DNA of 64,000 bases from JBBROS01 sp965213845. GTDB taxonomy: Bacteria > Pseudomonadota > Alphaproteobacteria > Acetobacterales > Acetobacteraceae. How positions within the stretch are numbered: position 1 is the stretch's first letter; the number at the start of each line of letters is the position of its first letter. Positions 44,934 to 54,578 of the stretch are shown in pieces. The notes under the pieces are model-generated. The model did not search any database. It was not told the origin of the DNA and saw nothing but the letters and a program-made list of their open reading frames with translations. The DNA is taken from contig CBDCAI010000005.1 in NCBI GenBank assembly GCA_965213845.1, forward strand, positions 186,001 through 250,000. Reading direction: 5' to 3'. The position numbers were made by a program, and so were the translations under genes.

Positions 44934-44934
44934 C

Positions 44935-45594
44935 TCAGAGGTTTGCCCGGAAGAACGCCAGGCTGCGGGACTGCGCCAGCTCGGCCGCCGCCTTGTCGAA
45001 GCTGGCCCGTTCGTTGCAGCCGAACCCATGCCCGGCGCCAGGATAGACGAACACCTCCACCCCCGGCTGCGCCTCACGGATCAGCGCCACGTCGCTCATC
45101 GGGATGCTCGCATCCGTCTCGCCGAAATGCAGCTGGACCGGGCAATGCGGCGCTTCCGTCCGCGTCGCGGCGATGCCGCCGCCATACCAGCCGACCGCCG
45201 CGGCGAAGCTCCTGCTGCGCGTGCTGCCCCACCAGGCGACGCTGCCACCCCAGCAGTACCCGATGATCCCCTTGCTTCCCCCAACAGCCCCCGCCGCCGC
45301 CGCGATGTCGTGCATGACCGCGTCATCGCCGATCTTGCCCCGCAACTCCCGCCCTCGGGCCACGTCGTCGGCGGTGTAGCCGAGCTCGAGCCCCGGGCCC
45401 ACGCGGTCGAACAGCGCCGGTGCGACGACCGCATATCCCTCGGCCGCAAAGGCGTCGCAAACCTCGCGCATGTGGCCGTTCACCCCGAAGATCTCCTGCA
45501 CCACCACCAGGCTCTTGGCCGCCCCGGCCGGCCCCGCCGTGTAGGCGGAAAGCGTGTGCCCGTCGGCCGCCGTCAACTCGATCGTGTGGCCCAT
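44935..45594 (-). CDS. Dienelactone hydrolase family protein
   Basis: 219-residue alpha/beta hydrolase. Nucleophile Cys in GYCWGGSVAW, Asp in HFGETDASIP and His in GAGHGFGC make the Cys-Asp-His triad of the family. N-terminal SLVVVQEIFGVNGHMREVCD is typical. It should open lactone rings such as dienelactone; the natural substrate is unclear. ATG 45594 is used; the longer frame to 45945 is a shadow. Divergent from DUF4169 by 37 nt. Confidence 0.91.
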   Translation of the reverse strand: MGHTIELTAADGHTLSAYTAGPAGAAKSLVVVQEIFGVNGHMREVCDAFAAEGYAVVAPALFDRVGPGLELGYTADDVARGRELRGKIGDDAVMHDIAAAAGAVGGSKGIIGYCWGGSVAWWGSTRSRSFAAAVGWYGGGIAATRTEAPHCPVQLHFGETDASIPMSDVALIREAQPGVEVFVYPGAGHGFGCNERASFDKAAAELAQSRSLAFFRANL

Positions 45595-45631
45595 GATGTT
45601 CTCCGTCAGCGTGCCGTGCCACGATGACGCC

Positions 45632-45826
45632 ATGGCAGAGATCGTCAACCTCCGGCGTGTGAAGAAGGCGCGCGCCCGCGACGACGCGGAACGGCAGGCC
45701 GCGGCGAACAGGGCCCTGCACGGCCGCAGCCGGATGGAGCGCGAGGCCGCCGCCACAGAGCAACGCCGCCAGGACCGTCTCCTGGACGGCTCAGCCCTCG
45801 ACCGGGACGGCGAACCCGGCGAATGA
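45632..45826 (+). CDS. DUF4169 family small protein
   Basis: 64 residues, highly charged: AEIVNLRRVKKARARDDAER at the start and DRLLDGSALDRDGEPGE at the end. The family is small, basic and of unknown function. Its 3' end overlaps the 3' end of the converging rppH gene by 36 nt. Confidence 0.8.
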   Translation: MAEIVNLRRVKKARARDDAERQAAANRALHGRSRMEREAAATEQRRQDRLLDGSALDRDGEPGE

Positions 45827-46285
45827 CGCTGCCAACGCCGCATAGATCGGCTGCTTGAATGCCACCGCCAGGCCCGGCAGCTCCTGCAGCGCGACCCAGC
45901 GCCAGGCGTCGAACTCCGGATGCGGGTCCAGGTCCAGCCGGACATCCGCGTCCTCCCCCGTGAACCGCAGCGCGAACCAACGCTGCCGCTGCCCCCGAAA
46001 GCGTCCCCCCAACGCCGTGCCGATCAGCGCCGGCGGCAGGTCGTAGTGCAGCCACTCCGGATGTTCGCCGATGATCGTGGCCCGCGCCGTCCCGATCTCC
46101 TCCTCCAGCTCCCGCAGCACGGCCGTCCCGGGGTCCTCGCCCTCGTCGATGCCGCCCTGCGGCAGCTGCCATTGCCCCGGCGCACCCTCGGCATGCGGCA
46201 GGTCTGCCCGGCGGGCCACGAACACCAGGCCGTTCCTGTTAAACAGCACGGCCCCGACATTCGGCCGATATGGCAGCGTGGTCAT
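45791..46285 (-). CDS. rppH: RNA pyrophosphohydrolase
   Basis: Removes pyrophosphate from 5'-triphosphate mRNA ends, starting decay. 164 residues with N-terminus YRPNVGAVLFNRNGLVFVAR, Nudix box GGIDEGEDPGTAVLRELEEE and the family segment WLHYDLPPAL. ATG overlaps the stop of the upstream polysaccharide deacetylase gene (ATGA). Confidence 0.94.
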   Translation of the reverse strand: MTTLPYRPNVGAVLFNRNGLVFVARRADLPHAEGAPGQWQLPQGGIDEGEDPGTAVLRELEEEIGTARATIIGEHPEWLHYDLPPALIGTALGGRFRGQRQRWFALRFTGEDADVRLDLDPHPEFDAWRWVALQELPGLAVAFKQPIYAALAASFAGFAVPVEG

Positions 46286-47319
46286 GGCCGGGCCTCTCCG
46301 ATCAGGGCGCTCACGGGAACCAGCACGATGCCGCGCGCCTGCAGCGTCTTCGTCCAGGCCGCCATCCGCTCGACCGTGACCGGCCGCGGCTGCCCAGCCA
46401 ACCCCAGGGCCGACCCATGCTCGCGCGCCACCCGCTCCAGGTCGCGCAGCTTCGCCTCGATGTCGGCCCGCGCCGGCGAGTCGTCGAGCACCACATCCAC
46501 GGCGCGCACCGGTAGCCCCGGCCGCTCGACCGCCCGCCCCGGGCGCGGATCGACATACAGCAGCCCCCGCCGCCCGATCTCGTCCAGCACCGGCTCGAAG
46601 GCGGCGGACACGTCGGAGAACCGCTCCCCCCGCATGCCATCCGACGCCCCCGTCGCCCCGACCGCACCGGGCGTCCGGCTCAGCGCCCAATCCAGGTTCT
46701 GCCGGTTGTCCTCGGGCGGCAGTCCCGTCCGCAACGATCGGGTCCCCTCATCGTTCAACGGATAGCCCTGCGGCTCCATCGGCACCGACGCCAGCAGCTC
46801 GTGCCCGGCCTCCCGCGCCCCGTCCAGCAGCCCGGCCGTGGGCACCGCATAGGCCGAAACGCCGAACGACACGGGCCCCGGCAGCTGCTCCAGCGCCGAC
46901 CGGCTGTCCCGGTCCGACAACCCGAAGCCCACCAGCAACAACGCGACCCGCGGCCCTGCCGGCGCACCCGCAGGGCTCGGCGCGGCATAGACCACACGAG
47001 CCCGCCGCCCGTCCGCAGCCACGCGCGGCAGCTGCGCCGGTCCGAACAGCTTCGATGTCTCCAGCAGCGCGGGGTCGGGTGCAGCGACACGTGCAAGGCG
47101 CGCATGTCCGTCGGCAACATCGGCCTGAGGACTGCCGGCCGACGGCGTGCTCGTCACATGACCCGCATCGGCGGTCGAATGCGCGTCCGCCACAGGGCGC
47201 GGCTGATGCTCGATCGGCCCCATCCACTGCAGCGTCCCGGCCCCGCCGGCCCCCAGCACCAGGATCGCAGTCCAGAACAGCGCCAGGCCGCGCCACCCCG
47301 CGCCGGGTGCAACCGCCAT
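46282..47319 (-). CDS. Divergent polysaccharide deacetylase family protein
   Basis: 345 residues. N-terminal membrane helix (LALFWTAILVLGAGGAGTL), Pro/Ala-rich linker, then a NodB-like deacetylase domain of the divergent type (VALLLVGFGLSDRDSRSALE, HELLASVPMEPQGYPLNDEG, GLLYVDPRPG). Predicted periplasmic, acting on cell-wall or exported polysaccharide; the metal ligands cannot be assigned with certainty. Between ctpA and rppH, as in many alphaproteobacteria. Confidence 0.88.
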   Translation of the reverse strand: MAVAPGAGWRGLALFWTAILVLGAGGAGTLQWMGPIEHQPRPVADAHSTADAGHVTSTPSAGSPQADVADGHARLARVAAPDPALLETSKLFGPAQLPRVAADGRRARVVYAAPSPAGAPAGPRVALLLVGFGLSDRDSRSALEQLPGPVSFGVSAYAVPTAGLLDGAREAGHELLASVPMEPQGYPLNDEGTRSLRTGLPPEDNRQNLDWALSRTPGAVGATGASDGMRGERFSDVSAAFEPVLDEIGRRGLLYVDPRPGRAVERPGLPVRAVDVVLDDSPARADIEAKLRDLERVAREHGSALGLAGQPRPVTVERMAAWTKTLQARGIVLVPVSALIGEARP

Positions 47320-47345
47320 CGTCGCCGACTGGCCCCCGGCGCCCG

Positions 47346-48728
47346 CTACTTCAGCGAGGCGCGGCGCTGCTGGACCATCGACTGCAGCACCTGGACCGCT
47401 TCCTTCAGCTGGAAGTCCGTCTCGGGCTTGGCCGGGTCGAAGGCCGGGAAGTTCTCCGGCGGCAGCTTCGGGATGTCGCGCGCGATCGGCGGCAGGTCCG
47501 TCCGCGGCGCAGCCCCGCTCGGCGGCGTCGTGCCCCCCTGGTTCCGCAGCGCCTTGTTCAGGTCCGCCTCCCGCTCCGGCCCGAACCGCGGCGTCTCGGT
47601 GCGGGACGACGCGACCTCCACATCCGGCGCAATCCCCAGCCCCTGGATGCTGCGGCCGGACGGCGTGTAGTAGCGCGCCGTCGTCAGCCGCATCGCCCCG
47701 CTGCCGGGCAGCGGCATCACCGTCTGGACGGAGCCCTTGCCGAAGCTGCGCGTGCCGACGAGCACCGCCCGGTGATGGTCCTGCAGGGCGCCCGCGACGA
47801 TCTCGCTCGCCGAAGCCGAGCCGCCGTTGATCATCACCACCAGCGGCAGTCCGCCGGTGATGTCTCCGTGCTTCACGAACCAGCGCTGGCTCTCCTCCGG
47901 GTGGCGTGCCCGGGTGCTGACGATCTCGCCCTCGTGCAGGAACTCGTCGCTGACCGAGATTGCCTGATCCAGCAGCCCACCCGGGTTGTTTCGCAGGTCC
48001 AGCACGAACCCCTTCAGCGCCGGGTTCTGCCGCCGCAAGTCGTTGATCGCCTTCTTCAGCCCGGGGTCCGTCTGCTCGTTGAAGCTCGACAGGCGGATGT
48101 AACCGGTATCCCCCTCCATCCGCGACTTCACGACCTGGATCTTGATCACCTCACGCTGCATCGACAGCTCGAGCGGCGTGTTGATCCCGTCCCGCTTGAT
48201 CGTCAGCTTAATGCTGCTGCCCGGCGAGCCGCGCATCTTGTCCACCGCCTCGTTCAGCGTCAGGCCCTGCACCGTCTGCCCGTCCAGCATCGTGATCAGG
48301 TCGCCCGCCTTCACCCCGGCCCGCGCCGCCGGCGTGTCGTCGATCGGGCTCACGACCTTGATGATGCCGTTCTCGCTGCTGACCTCGAGGCCCAGCCCGC
48401 CGAACTCGCCCCGGGTCTGCACCTGCATGTCCTTGAAGCTTTTCGCGTTCATGTAGCTGCTGTGCGGGTCCAATCCCGTCAGCATGCCGTTGATCGCGTT
48501 CTCGATCAGCTCCTTGTCGTTCACAGGCTCCACGTACTCGGCCCGGATGCGCTCCACCACGTCGCTGAACAGGTCCAGCATCCGGTACATGTCGGCGTTG
48601 CGGTTGTCCTGCGCCCGGGCATGCGCAATCGGCCAGCCGAAGGTCCGGTCCAGCAGCCCCGTCGCGGGGCCGGCGGCAATGCCGGCGGCGAAGGCTGCAC
48701 CCAGAAGCAAACCGCTACGGAACTTCAT
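47346..48728 (-). CDS. ctpA: C-terminal processing peptidase (S41)
   Basis: 460-residue periplasmic serine protease. Signal peptide (LLLGAAFAAGIAAGPATG), PDZ domain (GLGLEVSSENGIIKVVSPID) and S41 domain with the catalytic Ser in NGGSASASEIVAGAL and Lys in RSFGKGSVQ. Cuts exported proteins from their C-termini and regulates envelope enzymes. ATG 48728 is chosen because it precedes the signal peptide; the longer frame adds a basic stretch. It lies downstream of envC, the usual order. Confidence 0.94.
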   Translation of the reverse strand: MKFRSGLLLGAAFAAGIAAGPATGLLDRTFGWPIAHARAQDNRNADMYRMLDLFSDVVERIRAEYVEPVNDKELIENAINGMLTGLDPHSSYMNAKSFKDMQVQTRGEFGGLGLEVSSENGIIKVVSPIDDTPAARAGVKAGDLITMLDGQTVQGLTLNEAVDKMRGSPGSSIKLTIKRDGINTPLELSMQREVIKIQVVKSRMEGDTGYIRLSSFNEQTDPGLKKAINDLRRQNPALKGFVLDLRNNPGGLLDQAISVSDEFLHEGEIVSTRARHPEESQRWFVKHGDITGGLPLVVMINGGSASASEIVAGALQDHHRAVLVGTRSFGKGSVQTVMPLPGSGAMRLTTARYYTPSGRSIQGLGIAPDVEVASSRTETPRFGPEREADLNKALRNQGGTTPPSGAAPRTDLPPIARDIPKLPPENFPAFDPAKPETDFQLKEAVQVLQSMVQQRRASLK

Positions 48729-48863
48729 GCCGGATATTCCCCTCGGCGGCCGCCCGGGCCGCCTCGCCAAAAACCTAACACACGCGACCGATACTCTAGC
48801 AGCCACCTGTCAGCAGAATCTCAACGCCTTGCGGCAGTCTGACACAATTCCGACCTCACATGG

Positions 48864-50159
48864 CTATCCCTTGCCGCGGAGGAAAGGGGCCGGGTTCACC
48901 GCCACCCCATCATGCCGCAATTCCATGTACAGGGCCGGTCGGGCCGCCGCGCTGGTCGCGTCCCACCCCGGCATCGTGCCCACCGGCTCCCCCGCCAGGA
49001 CCGCGGCCCCGACCGTCACGTCCAGCCGCTCGAGCCCCGCCAGCACGAAGGCGTAGCCCCCCCCGCAATCCAGGATCACGAGCGCGCCGAAGCTCCGGAA
49101 CGGCCCGGAGAACCGGACCCGGCCTGCGCAGGGCGCCACCACCCGGGCCTGCGGCGCGGGGCGATACGAGACCCCGGTCGCCGGCCCCGCATCCGTCCGT
49201 TCGCCCCAGGCGCGCACCACGCTGCCGGCGACCGGCTGCAACAGCGTCCCGGCGTTGGGTGGGGCCTGCGGCCCGGGGCCGGCGTCCACCCCGGTGCCGG
49301 CCGGGCGCGACAGGCTGGCCTGAACCCGCCGTGCCTCGGCCGCTGCCGCCTCCTGCCGCTGCCGTTCGCCCCGCCCCGCCGCTTCGCGCAGGTTGCTCTC
49401 GCGCAGGTTGCTCTCGCGCAGCTGGGCCTCCGCCCGCGCCCGCGCCGCCTCCAGGACGGCCAGCGCACCCCGCAGGCTTTCGGACCGTGCCGCCTCCGCC
49501 GCCGCCCGGCGCTGCGCCTCGACCCCGGCTTCCTCCGCCCGCAGCCGCCGCCCCTGCGCCGACGCAATGTCGGCGTCCAGCGCCCGGGCCTGCTCGGCTT
49601 GCCGCGCCTGCGCCTGCCGCAACGCCGGCAACGCGGCGTCCAGCGCTGCAGACTCCGCTGCGAGCGCCGCCTGCTCCCGCCGCAGCCCGGCCGCCTCCTG
49701 CTCCAGCCGGCGCGCCATCCCGCGCAGCACGCCCAGCCCGCGCAACGCCTGCTCCGGCGGCGCCGGCACCGCCAGCAGCGTTTCGGCCGGGAACAGCGCC
49801 AGCCGCTCCATCAGCGGCAGCAGGGGCGAGAGTGCCGCCGCGTGCGCCGCCAGCCGGGCGCTCGCCCCCGCCCGCCGCTCGGCAAGGGTGGACACCTCTG
49901 CCGCCCGCTCCGCCACCTCGGTCTCGATGTGCTGCAGGGCCGACGCAGCGGTCACGCGCTGCGTCGCCAGCTGCTCCTCCTCGGCCGCCGCCGCCCGCGC
50001 CCGCTCCCCCGCGTCCCGGGCTTCCACCTGAGTGGCAGTCGGCACCGGTGCGCGGGCCCGCTCCTCCCGCAGCGGGCGTGCCTGGCCCGACGCCCGCGGG
50101 ACCATGGGGCCAGGCGTCAACCCGGCGACGACCAGGCTAGCGAGCAGCAACCGCCGCAT
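48864..50159 (-). CDS. envC: EnvC-like murein hydrolase activator
   Basis: 431 residues. Signal peptide (LLLASLVVAGLTPG), a long coiled-coil region (about residues 45-270, with a short duplication RESNLRESNLRE), then a LytM/M23 domain (RVVAPCAGRVRFSGPFRSFG, ALVILDCGGGYAFVLAGLER, YMELRHDG). The metal-binding His residues of active M23 peptidases are missing, as expected for EnvC, which activates amidases under FtsEX control. It overlaps the 3' end of gpmI by 23 nt. Confidence 0.9.
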   Translation of the reverse strand: MRRLLLASLVVAGLTPGPMVPRASGQARPLREERARAPVPTATQVEARDAGERARAAAAEEEQLATQRVTAASALQHIETEVAERAAEVSTLAERRAGASARLAAHAAALSPLLPLMERLALFPAETLLAVPAPPEQALRGLGVLRGMARRLEQEAAGLRREQAALAAESAALDAALPALRQAQARQAEQARALDADIASAQGRRLRAEEAGVEAQRRAAAEAARSESLRGALAVLEAARARAEAQLRESNLRESNLREAAGRGERQRQEAAAAEARRVQASLSRPAGTGVDAGPGPQAPPNAGTLLQPVAGSVVRAWGERTDAGPATGVSYRPAPQARVVAPCAGRVRFSGPFRSFGALVILDCGGGYAFVLAGLERLDVTVGAAVLAGEPVGTMPGWDATSAAARPALYMELRHDGVAVNPAPFLRGKG

Positions 50160-51699
50160 GTTGCTCGACCAGTAGCGACCGGCCGGTCATCTCGGCGGGC
50201 TGCGGAACCTGCAGCAGCGCCAGCAGGGTGGGCGCGATGTCCGCCAGGCGCCCGTCCCGCAGCCGGCATTCCGACAGGCCTGCGGCACCGTGGGCGGCCA
50301 GCAGGATCGGCACCGGGTTCGTCGTGTGCGCCGTGTGCGGGCCACCCGTCGCCGGGTCGCGCATCATCTCGCAGTTGCCGTGGTCGGCCGTCACCAGCAG
50401 CGCGCCGCCCTGCGCGGCCACCGCCTCCATGATCCGCCCCAGCCCCGCATCGACGGCCTCGACCGCCAGCACCGCCGCCGCCAGCTTGCCGGTGTGCCCG
50501 ACCATGTCCGCGTTGGCGAAGTTCAGGATCACCAGGTCGTAGCGGCCCGACCGGATCGCCTGCACCGCCTTGTCCGCCAGCTCCGGCGCCGACATCTCCG
50601 GTTGCAGGTCGTAGGTCGCGACCTTCGGCGAGGCCACCATCGTCCGGTCCTCGCCCTCGAACGGCGCTTCCCGCCCGCCATTCATGAAATAGGTGACGTG
50701 CGGGTACTTCTCCGTCTCCGCCATCCGCAGCTGCTTCAGCCCGGCTTCCGCGACCACCTCGCCCAGAATCCGGTCCATCGTCTGCGGCGGGAACACCGCC
50801 TGCATGAACGGCGCCAGCGCATCGCTGTAGCGGGTCATGCCGACCGCGGCCGCCAGCTTCAGCATCCGGCGGCGGGGAAACCCGTCGAATGCCGGGTCCA
50901 GCAGCGGCGCCAATATCTCGCGGATGCGGTCGGCGCGGAAGTTGAACGACAGGATCGCGTCGCCGTCCTTCATCCCGCCGTAGCCGCCGATGCAGGCCGG
51001 CACCACGAACTCGTCGGTGACACCCTTGCCGTAGGCGTCGTCGATGGCGCTGGCGGCGTCGGCGAAGGATGCGCCCTGGCCTTCGGCCATCGCCAGATAC
51101 GCCTTCTCCACGCGTTCCCAGCGGTTGTCACGGTCCATCGCGTAATACCGGCCGCACACCGTCCCGATCCGCACCCCCTCCGGCAGGGCGGCCTGCAGGC
51201 GCTGCAGGTCGTCCCCGCCCGACTGCGGCGGCGTGTCCCGCCCGTCGGTGAAGGCATGCACGCGCGTCGGGATGCGTGCCTCGGCCAGGATGCGCGCCAA
51301 GGCCGCCGCATGGTCCTGGTGCGCATGCACGCCGCCGGGCGACACCAAGCCCATCAGGTGGCAGGTGCCCCCGGTGCCCCGCAGCGCCGCGATCAGCCCG
51401 GTGATGGCCGGGGTGCGGGCCAGGCTGCCGTCGCGCACCGCCTGGCCGATCCGCGGCAGCTCCTGCATCACCACCCGGCCCGCGCCGATGTTCAGGTGCC
51501 CCACCTCGGAGTTGCCCATCTGCCCCTCCGGCAGCCCGACATCCAGGCCGAACGTCCGCAGGAAGGCGTGCGGCCCCTGTACCAGCGCGTCGAAGTTCGG
51601 CGTGTCGGCCTGGCGCACCGCGTTGTCCGCCTCCTCCTCACGCCAGCCCCAGCCGTCCAGGATGACGAGCATGACGGGACGCGGCAACGAGGCAGGCAT
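50137..51699 (-). CDS. gpmI: 2,3-bisphosphoglycerate-independent phosphoglycerate mutase
   Basis: Interconverts 3- and 2-phosphoglycerate using two manganese ions. 520 residues: metal-site start VMLVILDGWGWREEEADNAV, catalytic Ser in EGQMGNSEVGHLNIGAGR, VHAFTDGRDTPP, SFNFRADRIREI, NFANADMVGHTG and VTADHGNCEMM. ATG 51699 stands 8 nt after ggag; a GTG nine bases upstream also fits. It follows a glycoside hydrolase gene and pyk. Confidence 0.95.
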   Translation of the reverse strand: MPASLPRPVMLVILDGWGWREEEADNAVRQADTPNFDALVQGPHAFLRTFGLDVGLPEGQMGNSEVGHLNIGAGRVVMQELPRIGQAVRDGSLARTPAITGLIAALRGTGGTCHLMGLVSPGGVHAHQDHAAALARILAEARIPTRVHAFTDGRDTPPQSGGDDLQRLQAALPEGVRIGTVCGRYYAMDRDNRWERVEKAYLAMAEGQGASFADAASAIDDAYGKGVTDEFVVPACIGGYGGMKDGDAILSFNFRADRIREILAPLLDPAFDGFPRRRMLKLAAAVGMTRYSDALAPFMQAVFPPQTMDRILGEVVAEAGLKQLRMAETEKYPHVTYFMNGGREAPFEGEDRTMVASPKVATYDLQPEMSAPELADKAVQAIRSGRYDLVILNFANADMVGHTGKLAAAVLAVEAVDAGLGRIMEAVAAQGGALLVTADHGNCEMMRDPATGGPHTAHTTNPVPILLAAHGAAGLSECRLRDGRLADIAPTLLALLQVPQPAEMTGRSLLVEQHAAVAAR

Positions 51700-51714
51700 T
51701 CGGCGCACTCCAGG

Positions 51715-53136
51715 CTATTCCGCTCTGATATGACCGGCTCCGCCCGGGCCCGCAAGCGACGCCCCGGCCCGGCCATCGATCGCGCCTGCAAGGATGGCCC
51801 CGAACGGCGGCGTTTCCACGACCCCGGCCACGACCCTGGCTTCCCCGGCCCGGCACCCGTCCACCGGATCGTAGAAGCATACCGTGCCATCCCATGCATC
51901 GGGCAGAAGCAGGCGCGGGCCGGGCCGCGGGCGCGCATCTACCCGCCCATCGTCGTGCAGCGGCGCGGTCCGCAGCAGCACGACCACCGCCTGGTCGCCG
52001 TCGCCGCAGGCGATGCAGGCGATGGCGGGGTCGTCGCAGGCCACGTCGATGGGCCGGCGCCGGAAGCGCTGCCAGTCGATCAGCGGCAGGAAGTCCGCCA
52101 GGCCGCGCTGGGCGCGCCGCATGCCGGGGGTCAGGCTGTGCGGGTGGCGGTTGGGCCAGCGCATGCCGCCGCCCGCGCCCCCCGCAGCCAGGTGAGCCCA
52201 CTGCATGTGCCGGAAATACTCGTCGTCGAACGCCTCCGGCAGAATGATCCGGTGGTCCTTGAAGGTATGGATCGGCCCGTGCTCGGTCTCGAAGAACGGC
52301 CGGCCGTCGGCGATCTCGGCCAGCGCCTCCCGCACCAGCTTCGCTGCGGCCAGGGCCGCGGCCACGGTGTCGGCCGGATGGTCGATCGTGCCCTCTTCAT
52401 AGAAGTGGTTGTTCGCGAAATCGAGCGCGGGGTGCCGGAAGATGGCGGCGTTCAGCCACGGCTTCCAATGCAGCTCCGGCCCGAACACGCTGACCGTCTG
52501 CAGGTGGGCCCGCCCGTGCAGCCGCGTCTCAAGCCCCCGCAGGAACGGCGCCACGTCGTCGATGTAGTCCTCCAGGCAGCCGGGCCGGTCCTCGCCCTGC
52601 ACCGGGTGCATCTCGTTCCAAAGGTCCCAGGCGAACAACGCGCCGGACCCGCCCCAGCGTGTGGTCGCAAACGCCAGGCGGTCCTTGATCAGCGCCCGCA
52701 CCCCGGGATGCACCATGAGGCTGGTCCGGTCGGGGCAGGGGCCGCCATTGGCCCGGTTGTAGGGGTGGATGTCCCACCGCACCCAATGGAAATAGGTGTC
52801 CATCGGCGTCAGCAGCACCCGCAGCCCCGCGGCCTCCACCAGGTCGAACAGGTCGTCCCACAGCTGCACCATCGCGGGCCGGACCTGCCCGGCCGGGTGC
52901 TCGAAGAAGAACGCCTCCGTCTCCGCATACTCCAGCATCAGACGCAGCACCGTCACGCCCTGCGATTTCAGCCACATCAGGTGGTTCCGCACGGCATCCA
53001 GGTCGCGCCGGGCGACCAGGCCGTTCAGCTCGTGCCAGCTGATCGCGTCGTTCTGCCCGATCGGCGTCCAGGTCTCGCCGGCCTCGGTCATGAAATAGGG
53101 GGCCCCCGGCGCGCGGACGATCCACGGCAGCGGCAC
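51715..53136 (-). CDS. Clan GH-A glycoside hydrolase
   Basis: 473 residues, TIM-barrel hydrolase. Family-like landmarks: VRNHLMWLKSQGVTVLRLML, VLLTPMDTYFHWVRWDI, the likely acid/base Glu in FAWDLWNEMHP and the likely nucleophile Glu in PFFETEHGPIH. It resembles GH5-type cellulase/mannanase folds; the substrate is unknown and no signal peptide is visible, so it may be cytoplasmic. Start is GTG overlapping the pyk stop (TAGTG). It is placed inside a glycolytic gene series, which is unusual. Confidence 0.78.
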   Translation of the reverse strand: MPLPWIVRAPGAPYFMTEAGETWTPIGQNDAISWHELNGLVARRDLDAVRNHLMWLKSQGVTVLRLMLEYAETEAFFFEHPAGQVRPAMVQLWDDLFDLVEAAGLRVLLTPMDTYFHWVRWDIHPYNRANGGPCPDRTSLMVHPGVRALIKDRLAFATTRWGGSGALFAWDLWNEMHPVQGEDRPGCLEDYIDDVAPFLRGLETRLHGRAHLQTVSVFGPELHWKPWLNAAIFRHPALDFANNHFYEEGTIDHPADTVAAALAAAKLVREALAEIADGRPFFETEHGPIHTFKDHRIILPEAFDDEYFRHMQWAHLAAGGAGGGMRWPNRHPHSLTPGMRRAQRGLADFLPLIDWQRFRRRPIDVACDDPAIACIACGDGDQAVVVLLRTAPLHDDGRVDARPRPGPRLLLPDAWDGTVCFYDPVDGCRAGEARVVAGVVETPPFGAILAGAIDGRAGASLAGPGGAGHIRAE

Positions 53137-54569
53137 TACTTCACCATGGCGACGCGCAGCGCATTGGTGGTGCCGGGCTGGTTGAACGGCACCCCGGCCG
53201 TCACGACGATCTCCTGCCCCGGGGCGGCGAACCCCTCGGCCCGGGCGATGCGGGTGGCCCGGGTGACCGCCTCCGTCATGGTGTGCAGCTCCGGCGTCTG
53301 CACCGCATGCACGCCCCAAACCACGGCCAGGCGCCGCGCCGTCGCCAGGTTGTTCGTCAGCCCCAGCACCGGCGCGTCCGGCCGCTCCCGCGCCATCCGC
53401 AGCGCCGTGCTGCCACCCTCGGTGAACGCGGCGATGGCCGCGGCGCCGATCGTGTGGGCGATCTGCCGGCTGGCCGCGGCGATCGCGCTGGGCGACACCC
53501 GCTCCGGCGACGGCCGCCCCGCCTCGATCGTGCTGCGCCAGCCGGGGTCGCGCTCCACCCGTTCCACGATCCGGTCCATCATGTTCACCGCCTCGTACGG
53601 GTACTGTCCCGCCGCCGTCTCGGCGCTCAGCATCACCGCGTCGGCGCCGTCGAACACCGCCGTCGCCACGTCCGACGCCTCGGCGCGCGTCGGCGCCGGG
53701 GCCGAGATCATGCTCTCCAACATCTGCGTCGCCACGACCACGGGGATCCCCCGCTGCCACGCGGCACGCACGATGCGCTTCTGCGCCAGCGGCACCTCCT
53801 CGGGCGGCAGCTCCACGCCCAGGTCGCCGCGCGCCACCATCACCGCGTCCGATTCCGCCAGGATCGCGTCCAGGTTCTCGAGCGCCTGCGGCTTCTCCAT
53901 CTTGGTCATGATCCAGGCGCGCCCGGCTGCGATCGACTTCGCCTCCGCCACGTCCTCGGCCCGCTGCACGAAGCTCAGCCCGATGTAGTCCACCCCGTGC
54001 ACCAGCGCGAACTCGAGGTCGATGCGGTCCTTCTCCGTCAACGCCGGGATGGGCAGCGCCACGTCCGGCACGTTCACCCCCTTGCGGTCGCTCAGCGGCC
54101 CGCCCGTCACCACCTCCGTCTCCAGGTGGTCGCCCCGCACCCGCGTCACCCGCAGCCGCAGCTTGCCGTCGTCCAGCAGCAGCGACGTGCCGATCGCCGC
54201 CGCCTGGATGATCTCCGGATGCGGCAGAGCCACCCGGCGCGTGTCGCCCGGCACCGGCGACAGGTCCAGCCGGAACTCCTGCCCGGTCTGCAGCACCACC
54301 CGCCCGGCCTGGAACCGCCCCACCCGCAGCTTCGGCCCCTGCACGTCCGCCAATATGCCGATCGGCCGCCCCGTATGCTCCTCCAGCGCGCGGATCATCG
54401 TGATCCGGGCCAGGTGGTCCTCATGCGTGCCATGGCTGAAGTTCAGCCGGAACACGTCCGCCCCGGCATGGAACAGGCGCGACAGCACCTCCGCCGAGCT
54501 GCTGGCCGGGCCCAGCGTCGCGATGATCTTGGTGCGCCGCCGGCGGCGGATCTTGATTCGAGCGGCCAT
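53136..54569 (-). CDS. pyk: Pyruvate kinase
   Basis: Phosphoenolpyruvate plus ADP to pyruvate plus ATP. 477 residues with RTKIIATLGPASSSAEVL, RLNFSHGTHEDH, ILADVQGPKLRVG, MTKMEKPQALENLDAI, MVARGDLGVELP and VATQMLESMI. The N-terminus is unusually basic (KIRRRRRTK). Its stop overlaps the start of the glycoside hydrolase gene, and a glycerate kinase gene lies 9 nt upstream. Confidence 0.96.
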   Translation of the reverse strand: MAARIKIRRRRRTKIIATLGPASSSAEVLSRLFHAGADVFRLNFSHGTHEDHLARITMIRALEEHTGRPIGILADVQGPKLRVGRFQAGRVVLQTGQEFRLDLSPVPGDTRRVALPHPEIIQAAAIGTSLLLDDGKLRLRVTRVRGDHLETEVVTGGPLSDRKGVNVPDVALPIPALTEKDRIDLEFALVHGVDYIGLSFVQRAEDVAEAKSIAAGRAWIMTKMEKPQALENLDAILAESDAVMVARGDLGVELPPEEVPLAQKRIVRAAWQRGIPVVVATQMLESMISAPAPTRAEASDVATAVFDGADAVMLSAETAAGQYPYEAVNMMDRIVERVERDPGWRSTIEAGRPSPERVSPSAIAAASRQIAHTIGAAAIAAFTEGGSTALRMARERPDAPVLGLTNNLATARRLAVVWGVHAVQTPELHTMTEAVTRATRIARAEGFAAPGQEIVVTAGVPFNQPGTTNALRVAMVK

Positions 54570-54578
54570 GTTCTCTCC

